In this document: positions 21,487 to 32,540 of the stretch, piece after piece | Layout of the letters: every line of letters starts with the position of its first letter | How positions within the stretch are numbered: the first letter of the stretch is position 1 | Assembly: GCF_022965805.1 (NCBI RefSeq) | Contig: NC_133104.1 | Span: forward strand, 21,650,912-21,714,911 | Source of the DNA: Primulina eburnea | Lineage: Eukaryota; Streptophyta; Magnoliopsida; Lamiales; Gesneriaceae | Direction: 5' to 3' | Length of the DNA stretch: 64,000 nucleotides | The notes under the pieces: generated by a model | What the model saw: only the letters and a program-made list of their open reading frames with translations | What the model was told of the DNA's origin: nothing | Databases searched by the model: none | Position numbers and translations under genes: made by a program

Positions 21487-21500
21487 TTTCTCCATCTCTT
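21487..21500 (-). other. Gyp3 polypurine tract
   Basis: Minus strand reads AAGAGATGGAGAAA directly before the 3' LTR, preceded by the family phrase TTCGAGGACGAACTC. Confidence 0.82.
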
Positions 21501-21639
21501 AGATATGAGTTCGTCCTCGAACTCGCAAGCAATCAGTCAAAGCAGGTTAAAGTAGCAATATAATCAAAACCTGAATAAATACTTATGTCATGGAAATAAC
21601 TCTGGATATCTCTGTCTCATATCTGATTCTGTCTCCTAA

Positions 21640-24600
21640 GTCGCTTTTTCAGTGCCATGACGACTCCACTGGACTTTCACTAGCGGAACTTCGTTCTAAG
21701 CTGTTTTTCTTTCCGATCCAGAATCTTAGTTGACTGTTTAATATAACTTAAAGTGTCGTCAAGCTCGGCTTCCTCAGGCTGAATGACATGAGAATCATCA
21801 GGTATATATCTACGCAGCATCATTACATGGAAGACATCATGCATCCTAGATAAAGAAGGCGGAATGGCGAATCGATAGGCACGATCGCCAATCTTCTAAA
21901 GAATCTCGTATGGACCGATGTATCTAGGAGACAACTTTCCACGTTTGCCAAATCTGACAAAGCCTTTGAATGGAGAAATCTTCAAAAATACTCTGTCTCC
22001 CTGCTCAAACACTAACGGTCTACATCTAATGTTCGCATACTTGGCTTGTCTATCCTGCGCCGTCTTCATTCTCTTCTGGATTAGTTTTACTTTCTCAGTC
22101 ATTTCTCGAATCATATCAGATCCAAGTTCTGGTACTTCAGATACATCATCCCAATACAGAGGAGATCACTTCTTTCCGTATAATGTTTCAAACGGTGCCA
22201 TCTCGATGCTCGTCTGATAGCTGTTGTTGTACGAGAATTCACGAAGAGGTAGTGAATCTTGCCAACTAGTGCCAAAATCTAGCACTACAGCTCTCAGCAT
22301 ATCCTCTAATATCTCGATAGTTCGCTCTGACTGTCCGTCTGTCTGGGGATGGTATGCAGTACTCAGGTGCAATGTCGTACCTACAGCCTGCTGTAAACTA
22401 TGCCAAAAGTGTGAAGTGAATAGTGGATCACGATCTGATACGATAGACTTCCGCACACCATGTAATCGAACTATCTCTCTGACATATATCTCTGCCATCT
22501 GATCATATCGATACGTCATTCTGTACGGAATAAATCATGCGGATTTTCTTAATCTGTCAATCACAGCCCAAATAGCATCACAGCCCAGGGATGATCGTGG
22601 AAATTTTGTAATTACATCCATGGAAATGTGATCCCATTTCCATTCAGGTGTAGAAAAGCTCTGAAGTAAACCTCCGAGTTTCTTTCTCTCAGCTTTCACC
22701 TGTTGGCAGTTCAAACACTTAGATACAAACTCTGCAATGTCTGATTTCATCTTTTTCCACCAAAACTGTGTCTTTAAATCGTTGTACATATTTCTGCCAC
22801 CAGGATGAATACTGAATCGACTACAGTACGCTTCTGACAATATTTGTTGTTTCAACTCTGGAACATCTAGCATTACAAGAGGGTTATTCACATACAAAAC
22901 ATGATCAAGTACCTGATACTCTGAATGATATCCTGATCTGACCATCTCAATCTACTTCTGCACATTCGGATCATTTTTATGTGCTTCTTTAATGCGAACA
23001 ATCAAATCTGGGTCCACTTGAATCGTAGCAAGTCCCAATGGTTTACTATCTGTACCAAATGCTAATCCAGACAAACAGCAATCTTCAATCAAATTTGAAA
23101 CACCTATCGTCGATAAGGATAACGAACATACCTTTCGACTCAAGGCATCTGCTGCTGCATTTGACTTTCCTGGATAATACTTGATCTCGCAATCAAAGTC
23201 TTTCAGCAGATCAAGCCATCTTCGTTGTCTCATATTCAACTCTGACTTAGAAAACAGATACTTCAAGCTCTTATGATCAGAGTAGATTTCAAACTTCTCG
23301 CCATAGAGATAGTGTCGCCATATCTTTAGTGCAAATAAAACGGCCGCCAATTCAAGATCATGAATTGGATAACGAGTCTCGTGTGGTTTCAACTGTCTCG
23401 AGGCATAAGCAATGACATGCCCCCGCTGCATAAAAATACATCCTAATCCCCTGTGAGATGCATCACAATACACAACGAGATTACAAGTACCTGAATGGAT
23501 AGTCAATACAGGAGCACTGGTCAGTCTTCTTTTTAACTCCAAGAAGCTAGACTCACAGGCTTCAGACCACACAAATGGCGCATTTTATTGTGTCAACTGG
23601 GTAATCTGCTTCGTGATACTGGAGAAATCTTTAATAAATCGTCGATAGTACCCTGCCAAACCCATGAAACTGCGTATCTCTGGCACTGATGTCGGTCTAG
23701 GTCAACTGATCACAGCCTCAACTTTGCTCGGATCAACATAAACACCGTCTCCAGGTATGATATGCCCCAAAAAGACAACATGTCTCAGCAAAAACTCACA
23801 CTTTGACAGTTTAGCATATAATTTCTCATTTCTCAAGGTTTGCAATACAATTCTTAAATGTTCGGCATGCTCGATCAGACTCTTGGAATATACCATAATA
23901 TCATCAATAAAAACCATAACAAACTCATCTAGATACTTCTGAAAGACACGGTTCATTAAACCCATAAACACCGCTGGAGGATTCGTTAAACCGAAAGGCA
24001 TGACAATAAATTCATAGTGTCCATACCTGGTTCGGAATGTTGGCTTCGTTATATCAATGTCTCTGACTCTCAGCTGGTGATATCCCGATCTCAAATCAAT
24101 CTTTGAATAGACAGACGAACCCTGCAACTGATCAAATAAATCGTCGATACGAGGCAAGGGATATTTTTTCTTTACCGTTGCCTTGTTCAGTTGCCGGTAA
24201 TAAATACACAATCTCATCGACCCGTCTTTCTTTCGCACAAATAATACTGGAGCACCCCAAGGAGATACACTCGGTCTAATATAACCTTTGGCCAATAAAT
24301 CTTCGAGCTGTTCTTTCAATTCAATAGGTGCCATTCTATAGGGAGCTCGTGATATAGGAACAGTACCTGGTAGGAGATCAATACTGAAATCTACCTCTCG
24401 AGCTGGAGGTAATCCTGGGATCTCATCTGGGAATACATCCGCAAATTCGCATACCACTGGCAGATCTGCCAATGCTGGGCTCGATTTCAGTAGATCTACT
24501 GAATACACAAAGAACCTTCTGTTCTTTTCTGTAACAATCTCGTCATCGTTAAAACAGATACTAAGGGAATCCGAGATCTGGAACCCTTACCGTGGAATTT

Positions 24601-24995
24601 CCACTCGTCAGCCATCTCTGGTCTGAACCTGACAATCTTCTGGAAACAATCTACAGTGGCTCGATACTTGGTTAACATATCGATACCGACAATACAATAA
24701 AAATCAGATAACCCAAGCACAATGCAATCTAAGTCAATCTCATGACCCTCAAACTGTCATATACAATGTCTAAACGAAGTCACGGATATAAGACCACTTC
24801 CCAACGGAGAAGAAACAGACACTACAGCAGATAATGACTCAACAGGCAATGCATGTATTAATACAAATCGCTCAGATATAAAAGTATGAGATGCACCCAT
24901 ATCTATCAATATATAAGCAGGATAACCGCAAAGAAAACAGTTACCTGCTATCACATCATATGGCGCATCTTGGGCTTGTTCCTCTGTCAGTGCAA
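21640..24995 (-). pseudogene. pol: Gyp3 Pol: protease, RT, RNase H, integrase, chromodomain-like end
   Basis: Protease near 24890 reads LIDMGASHTFIS; the catalytic DTG is DMG, a change explained by one C-to-T at a CpG. RT (24508-23702) keeps [19 protein letters not shown] and [11 protein letters not shown], but [11 protein letters not shown] has Tyr where the family has Asp. RNase H (23572-23100) has [25 protein letters not shown] and AADALSRK. Integrase (22945-21900) has HPGG ... CLNCQQVKAE, ISMDVITKFP, SDRDPLFTSHFW and TDGQSERTIEILED. The C-terminus reads HGTEKAT-stop-ETESDM; TAG replaces the conserved Trp. Shifts or stops fall near 21895, 22150, 22525, 22950, 23600-23700, 24500 and 24740. 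Confidence 0.92.
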
Positions 24996-24999
24996 ATAC

Positions 25000-26100
25000 T
25001 CAAGCCTGCTGTCTGGGAGGTTGGTTCACTGTCTGGCTATCTCTGGCTCGGGGCTGGGTCTGTGTAGGGGTTGGCTGAAAGGAATGAACAGATGAAGCTT
25101 GCCTCTCAGACTGAGTTACTGAACCAGATGCTCCTACACTCTGAGTTTGCTGTACCCCTTTCTGTGGACATACTCTGGCGAAATGTCCCTGCTGTCTGCA
25201 GATGTTGCATCGCCCCATCACACCCTGACACTGCTCGGTGGCATTTCTGCCTCCACAAGAACTGCAATACACACATGTATACTCTGTACTCTGACCCGGA
25301 CCTCTCTGTCATGATCCGCTGGAGCTCGACGAATTGCTCCCTGATCTCTAATTGTTTTCCTTTCACTTTCAGTTGATTTTTCATGCCACTGCTACTACCA
25401 CCACTCTCGAATCTGGGAGGTGGTTGACTTGAGATTTGTGACGGTCTCGGAGACGGAGCTACATAAGAAGTGCTTCGTTGCCTAAGCAATCCAGCTTCTG
25501 CCCCATTGGCACGGTTCAAGGCATCTGAAAAGTTGTTCGGTCTACCGGTATTCACCAAGGTAAAGACTTCCGGGTTCAGGCCATTGATAAGTTGATTCGC
25601 AACGGCCTCGTCATTCTCTGCGACATGAGGAGCAAATCGGAGCAATTTCGAAAACTTTGGCACATATTCCTCGATGTTCAGCTGTCCCTGTCTCAGGTTG
25701 CCAATTCAACACCTTTGTCTTTCCTGTAGGACACGAGAAAGAATCGCTGATAGAAATCTACTTTAAAGACTTTCCAAGTGATCTCTATGCCACGATGCTC
25801 CAATGCTCTCTTCGTGGTAAGCCACCAGTTCTTTGCAACTTCTTGCAGTTGATGCCCAATAAGTTTAACTCGTCGCTCGTCGGTGCAGTCAAGCGATTCA
25901 AATAACTTCTCGATGTCATCGAGCCAACTTTCACACTCAACTGCACCTTCTGTGCCTTTCAGTGTCGGTGGTCGAAACGACTGAAACCTTTTCAGCAAAG
26001 TCTCCATCGGTGTAGCGGTCACATCCATAGGATCATTGGAAGTACTGCCCTGTTCTGGTGCTCGACCTGCTACGGGTTGTGGTACTCGTCGAGGAGGCAT
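25000..26100 (-). pseudogene. gag: Gyp3 Gag, frameshifted
   Basis: Starts MPPRRVPQPVAGRAPEQGS at 26100, a usual start for this group. The capsid region (FRPPTLKGTEGAVECESWLD, NWWLTTKRAL) runs to 25693. A shift leads to 25663-25106 (FAPHVAENDEAVANQLING), and another to 25272-25000 with two Cys-rich motifs, the second a CCHC knuckle CNICRQQGHFARVC. Gag would have formed particles and bound the genomic RNA; this copy cannot be translated as one protein. Confidence 0.9.
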
Positions 26101-26340
26101 ATCTAATTATCAAACGTATTAGTACACAATCTATACAATCTGTCTCAGTCCTCTTCTGATCATATACCTCTGATCCAGAATAGGTTCTGATTTAGTCTTT
26201 GCAAATACATGCTGTAATCAACTCAGATAACAAGACATGTAATAGTGAAAGCAATAAATCATGCTAGCACAATAAAAGCAAAGAAGAGAATTCAATCTGC
26301 CCCCGCTCATTCTATTCTACCTCAGTCTAAAGGATATATC

Positions 26341-26352
26341 GCTCTGATACCA
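26341..26352 (-). other. Gyp3 primer binding site
   Basis: Minus strand TGGTATCAGAGC; spacer of five bases to the LTR end. The first C of the complement lies at the junction with the leader. Confidence 0.9.
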
Positions 26353-26357
26353 CCTGT

Positions 26358-27966
26358 TGTGGGGACCCGAGCTATAACTAGATTATCTTTGGGATTAATT
26401 GGATCTTTGCTAGAAAATGTGGGTCAAAATTTTTCTTTTAATATAAAAAAACAATTGTATATAATTCATACACAAATGATACCTCTATTTTATTTTTAAC
26501 AAAGTAGGTACATGTCTGGTTTCATTACATACTTAAACAAACTAGTAATTGAAACACATTACATATCAAATGTAAAAACTACTAGTCCATCTTCTACGTC
26601 CGTAATCACCACGCTATCCAATCTCTCATCTTTGTCTCGACCCTGATCCCATCCCTCCTGTTGTTATGCACACATACAGACACAACAACAGCCGGAAACT
26701 CTGGTGAGAACAAATCCCAGTATAAAATTGTATACATGCATATCATGGAAGAACATCCAAAATCATAATACATGAATCAGTAATTAAGACACATTAGTGA
26801 ATACAGATAAAACTCTTCGACTCTTATTCTTTGACTTGACTCATATCTAAGTCTAGGGATCCCGATGTGAATAAGACATAACAAGTCTCCCACCTACTCT
26901 CCCGATCGGGGTGGTGGTTTGTCTTATTCCTAGACTTCGGCCCTGTCTGTATCGAATATCTACAATCGGAGTCGATCTTCTCCTATGCCTCGATACCACC
27001 GAACGTCTAGAAACTTGGCATATCTGCCAATGATTCTCCTCTCGCAGTACAAGTATATAAAACAATATAGAGTACAAACATAACAAGTATGTGGTTTGGG
27101 AAACTCAAACTGAATCTGAATCGAGTTATTCTTCTCGGATCAAACATTGAATTATACCTTTCGTTGTTCAATCTTTGTCGATGTCGAGGTCTCGATGTCG
27201 AAGCTTGTCAAGACAAATCTGAAATGACATATTCAAAATGTATTCTATCAATCTCTAATTCAAATCAATACACATACGAATCAATATTCAACGGCATAAC
27301 GGCGTAATCTCGCGATACCGATCATTTCAAACATCAGAATCAATAACACTATCTCCTAATCCTCATTATAATACATCTACTATGCTGAAATCTGAATAAT
27401 CTTATACACATATATGCTGAAAAATCGTAATAATCACATACGGTAACATTTCTTCGATCCGGCTTGGAATATACGTATCTCGTAATCTCAAGAACATATT
27501 TTAGAGTTCAAATCATACTTTCTCCCATACATCAATTTCGAAACATACTGAAACGGAATAAAACTTACATCCTTTCGTAGCCGGTGATAAGAGGATCACA
27601 AATATAGACACAGATTCAAATTCGGTTGGCCGGATCTTGCACAAGCTAAATTCTAAGATAGGAGGAACTTTCAACCTTTCATGGAAGTTTTGCCTCGTTT
27701 CTGTAGTTGCAAGGTTGAAGAATGAAGACTCAGCACCTATATTGCATGGCAAAGGACACATGGATTATTTTTCAAATTGCACGTCTCACCGAGGGTGCGC
27801 TTCACATTGGACCGCGGGTGCGCTTAGCATACTGTAACCCTTCCACAAATTCAGAAGAAACGACCGCGGGTTCGCTGGCTTTTGGACTGCGGGTGCACTG
27901 ACTCGACTGCCCCAACACCGCAGGTGCGGTCGTTCTGCACCACGGGTGCGCTAAGCCTACTGGATA
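26358..27966 (-). repeat. Gyp3 5' LTR, distal part
   Basis: Aligns with 19664-21291 of the 3' LTR with frequent point differences. It stops inside the CCGCGG repeat block, where Gyp4 begins. Flanking pentamers of Gyp4 read GGATA here and GGATC at 56655, a near-match expected of an aged target duplication. Confidence 0.92.
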
Positions 27967-30732
27967 TGTAGAGCCTAAATTCGTACACGTAAAACCCATG
28001 CCTTATTTATTTGTTAAATCATTTATTTAATTTAAAATCATTTTTTTAGCCATGCATAATTTATTTAAATGTATTATTTTAAATTAATCATGTTTATTGT
28101 GATGCACGTTAAAATGTCTTTCGAGTTTCATGTTTCGGACGATCATTCGAGGCGGGATTGAGGAAAAGACCGGCGACGATTTTGGTAATTTAAAATGTGG
28201 TATTTTATTTTTAAGTTGAGTTTGGGGAGTTTTAAATTAATTTATTAAGTTTCAGCATTTTAAGCCTAAATCATTTAGTAAGTAATTTTAAGAGTTTAAA
28301 ACTTTTAAAATTAGCATTTTGGGTGTGATACTTTAATTGAGGAGTTTATTTTAAGTTTAAGTAGTGAGGAATTTTAAGTTTCTAAAATGATTATTTTATT
28401 GAAAATTATTTGGAGTTAAAGTAAGGGGATTAGTATTATTTTTATACCTAATAATTTAATTAAACCACTCTTTAATCCTAAATTGATTTATTAAGAAAAA
28501 AATCTATTTCCCTAAGTACTAAACTCACGCGCACACACTGTTTTCACACACTAATTATCGGCCACCTCACACACACAAACAATTCATTCTAGCTTTTATT
28601 TTTTTAGAAGAAAAAACCTAGGGTTCTTCCTACTCTAGTACAGCCGCCCCTCCTCTGATATTATTCCAGCAATTTTTGTGTGAATTCTTCAAGGATTTTA
28701 GCGCCACGGTCGTCCCGGATCGACCTCGCTTCCATCTCCGCTTCGGTATCGCCGGTTCGGTAACCTTTACGATTTAAAGGCACATATAATCTCTCTTTTG
28801 TTGCGTCGATCATTTCATATTATGTGTTGCATTGTTTTACGTGTGAAAATTCATATATATTGTTCAGAGTTTGAGCGGTTGTTTGTTTGGATCGATTTTG
28901 AAGGAAAAGTTTTAGATATAAATCACGTTTTACTGTTCTTATTAAAACTGCGAATTTTTGGTCAAGAGTTTGGGAAAACTTTTAACGCGAAACGTATAAC
29001 TATTCGATTTGATATAAAATTCGAAACTTTTGGACAAAAATTGAGTGAGTTATGATATTTTTCGTGGGACTGCTCAAACTGCATTTTTCAGAAAAAGATG
29101 ATGTTGATGCGTTATTGAAGTTTATTTGTTGCAGGCTTTGTTGGGGATCGATGGGTGACCGTTACTGCATCTAGGTATGTTTAGCAGGTTGTTGGGATGG
29201 ATATTGATGTGTCATTTCATGTCGTTGGGCCCTTGGGAGAACGAGTAGCCGTGTAAACCATTTTTCTGTCAAATGTTTTGTTTATGAGTTTGATGAGCTA
29301 TTTGGGATATGTGGTTTGATTGGACAATCGTATAGGCTTGAGTCAATAATATAGTAGCCTAAGCTGGTCTTGTGGTGTTGGTTCATGGTCCATACAATCG
29401 AGTCGAGATCGTTAAACAAAACATGTACAGAATTTTCGTAACTTCGCTTGTCCCGCAGATACATGGACCCGAGCACGGACCCTGGCACGGGGTCCGTGTC
29501 TTCGCTTTTCCCTTGGTGCGCCATTACAGTGAGTACACGGACCCTTACCCGGACCTTAGCACGGAGTCCGTGCCTTCCCTTTTTCTTCGCACACATTTTA
29601 CCGAGCCTACACGGACCCGGGGCTGTACCTGGGCACGGGGTCCGTGTCCTTCATATTTTGGGAAAAATTTTATAGTATGCCTTGAGGTTTGATGTCATGG
29701 TCTAGTACAATGATTTAAAAGGTCGAGTCATGGGAATTTTAGAACGTCCTAAGGAATTGAATGAACTTGTAAGTAAGTAGGATTGATACGTCTAAGCTAT
29801 GCAAATTTAGTATACAGTTTCATGTTAGTATGTGCAGCAGCGACGACCCCAAACGAGATCCAACGAATCCCTCAACGCCAAGTAAGTATGATGACGTGCA
29901 AAAGAAAACATTTTTAAAGTTTTGAGGTATGTTAATTGCTTTGTGACCAAATGTATGAATGGGTTTGGAAGTCGATGAACGTGGCCGAAGACCTCTACGC
30001 TCGTTAAACTTATGAACGGGTTCAAATCAGGATTGGAAAGCATTAAACTTATGAACAGGGACCAATCCACCCGTTAAATATGAACGGGGATCTTATGTAT
30101 TCGACAGTGGATACGTCCCTGTCAGCCCAGTACTGTGGTGTGATCAGGCCTTATTATGTTATGGGTCACTTCATTTGAAACATGCCTCTACGCAAAAAAT
30201 TATGCTTTATACGCTCAAGTTTATGTTACGAGAATGTTTAAGAAAAGCTCATGTTGATGGCACGTCTAAGTTAAGCTCACGATGTTCAAGTTTCAAGCAT
30301 GTTAAAATTCAAGTTCAAGTACGTATGTTCTATTTTTAAAGTTGCTTGCGGTTTTATTATGTAGTACTTGCTATTTCCAAGTTTATACGTGTTGAGTCTT
30401 TAGACTCATTAGACTTGATCGATGCAGGTGAGTATGTTGATGAGGAGACAGGAGGTGGCGACCAAGGGGCAGGCTTGGACTGAGCGGGAGGCTAACCCGA
30501 GGACCGCAATGTTTATGTTTTTATGCAAATGTTAATTTACTCTGATTTCATGTTGGGAAACACTTTGAGCAAACCTTTTGTGAGCAAATTTTATTGAAGT
30601 TATTTTGAGCAACCATGTCTTATGGAGGACTTGGTTGAGATATTTTATGGAAAACTTTGAAGGTTATGTTACGTTTAAGAAAATTTTAAATTTTTCCGCA
30701 AATTTTGAACGGTAAAAGTACGGAAAGCTACA
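27967..30732 (+). repeat. Gyp4 5' LTR (2766 bp)
   Basis: Starts TGTAGAGCCTAAATTCG and ends GTACGGAAAGCTACA. It aligns with the three 3' LTR pieces and, more distantly, with the Gyp2 LTR. Short frames at 28798-30070 are chance. Confidence 0.92.
29460..29650 (+). promoter_or_regulatory. CACGGACCC / GGGTCCGTG cassette in Gyp4 LTR
   Basis: Three units starting near 29460, 29533 and 29608 (73-75 base spacing), each opening with ACACGGACCC or a close variant and closing with CACGG(G/A)GTCCGTG, so each can fold back on itself. A TATA-like TTTTATAG follows at about 29671. Cop4 inserted exactly in the third unit of the 3' LTR copy (38698-38702). Confidence 0.6.
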
Positions 30733-30734
30733 GT

Positions 30735-30747
30735 TGGTATCAGAGCC
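30735..30747 (+). other. Gyp4 primer binding site
   Basis: TGGTATCAGAGCC two bases after the LTR end. Confidence 0.93.
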
Positions 30748-30964
30748 GTGTTCTTGTAAAGGGTTATGCCTACTGTCAGTCGCAAGAAGCTCACGAAGTC
30801 ACACCTCAAGTCTGTAAGCTTTAAATTTTTGAAATGTTATGTAGTCAGCATTAAGTCATGATTTCAGCATGTTCATGTTTTAAGTTCAAACTACGTGCAT
30901 CTTATTATATTGGTATTATGTACATGTATGTTGGGTTTACGTGTTGGGTAACTGTTAAAACAGC

Positions 30965-31720
30965 ATGCCTCCCAGACGTAGGATTGTGCGTGAAGCAGGC
31001 GATGAGAATAGGAAAGCCTAGGATGGGGAGAGGGCCACTTCTCCTCGTCCACCCCAGATATGTAGGCTCAGATGCTTGCAGGGATGGCCCAATTCTTCGC
31101 ACAGTTTGCGGGGAACTAGACTGTAGTAGACACAGGGACGAGGCCAGAACTGGAGGCAGTCTATGAAAGATTTAGGAGGATGAATCCGAAGGATTTTTGG
31201 GGACCACTGACCCGATGATAGCGGAAGGATGGATTAAGTCCATCGAGGTAATCTTTGCAATTATGGAGCTACAGGATGCTGACAGAGTAAGATGTGCCAC
31301 CTTTTTGTTGACTGGAGGCGCAAGGCTTTTCAGTGTTAGTGAACTTACAAACACTGACGTGGAATGGGTTCAAGGAGGTTTTCTACTCCGAGTACTTCAC
31401 TAAAGAAATACGCTCTTGTCTGACCAGGGAGTTCATGTCGCTGTGACAGGGAGACAGCAGCGTGGCAGACTTCGTTAGGAAGTTTGAAATGGGGTTGTCA
31501 TTTTTTGCCCCTGATGGCAATTGATTCCCGGGGGAAGATGAGGCATTTTATGGATGGGTTGCGGCTGATCTTGCGCCGTGATGTTCGAGGTGCTGGTCCT
31601 ATGACTTATACAGTTGTCGTGTCGAGAGCTTTGGCGGTAGGGCAGAACCAAAGGGACATTGAGGTCGATAGGCTTGGCAAGAGGTCCTATCAGGCACATT
31701 GTTTTGAGGAATCTTTGTAA
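30965..31720 (+). pseudogene. gag: Gyp4 Gag remnant
   Basis: Starts MPPRRRIVREAGDENRKA and hits TAG after 18 residues. Capsid segments follow in shifting frames: TTDPMIAEGWIKSIEVIF (31200-31260) and, in 31484-31720, MRHFMDGLRLILRRDVRG and SRALAVGQNQRDIEVDRL. No zinc knuckle is seen before similarity is lost at 31720. Confidence 0.85.
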
Positions 31721-32540
31721 GTCATTAAGAAACTTAGGATTAAGTGGATATGAGTTCTGGAATTAGGTTATCTAAGACTACTTGGGTCGTGTAAGTTTTG
31801 ATTTCAAGTTTATGGAATAGGTGATCATATGGGGATATTGGGTGAAATAAAAAGAGAATTAGTTGTATTCAACATAGGTTACCAATGTCAAATATTAAGA
31901 TTTTTATCGAGTAAGAAATCCAAAATCTTTATATGAGGATTCTAGAATTCTATGGGTTATAAGTGAAGTTGATTTATTAGAATTAGTCCATCATTAATAG
32001 GGGAAACTTATTAAGCTTTATACGTTAGAAAGAATTAAGTATTGAGGATACGTCAAAGTGTGAGATTCGTTCGAATGAGGAAGATTTAAGTGTCTTAGGC
32101 CTTAACTATAATGTAATTGGGAAGAAAATAGTTTAAGCATGTGTTTGATGCTAGGAAGGTTTTATTATCTAAGCGGAATATCGATATTGTATATATTGAG
32201 ATTTTATGGATTAGTGTTACTCGAAATTTAAGATTAGCAGCAATCTTTATTTGGGATGTACTTGTAAACAGCTAAGTTACGTAAGTTAGTGTCGTACGGT
32301 AAAGACTCGATCCAAGGATCGTAGGTCAATATTATTACGGGGTTAAGATAAGGTTTAACTTTTGCGTGTAGTACCAAGGATAGAAGTTGATCAGTAACTT
32401 TTGGTGCTAAGATTTCTTAGATTGAACTGCATAAATGCTAATGTAATAGATCAATGAACATTACGGGTATAGTATAAGGAAGGTAAGATACGATAAGTTT
32501 GAACCTCCATTTCTAATATTGGGAATTGTGAGAAAAGTCA
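31721..32540 (+). other. Gyp4 internal stretch without recognisable coding
   Basis: About 820 AT-rich bases where the zinc knuckle, protease and first half of RT should be. I recognise no domain, LTR end or repeat. Its last bases (from about 32540) blend into faint RT similarity, so it may be extremely degraded pol or captured foreign sequence. Confidence 0.5.

Noticed and set aside
31721..32540. Possible host gene or intron captured by Gyp4
   Set aside because: No open frame, splice pattern or recognisable domain; very degraded pol remains equally possible.
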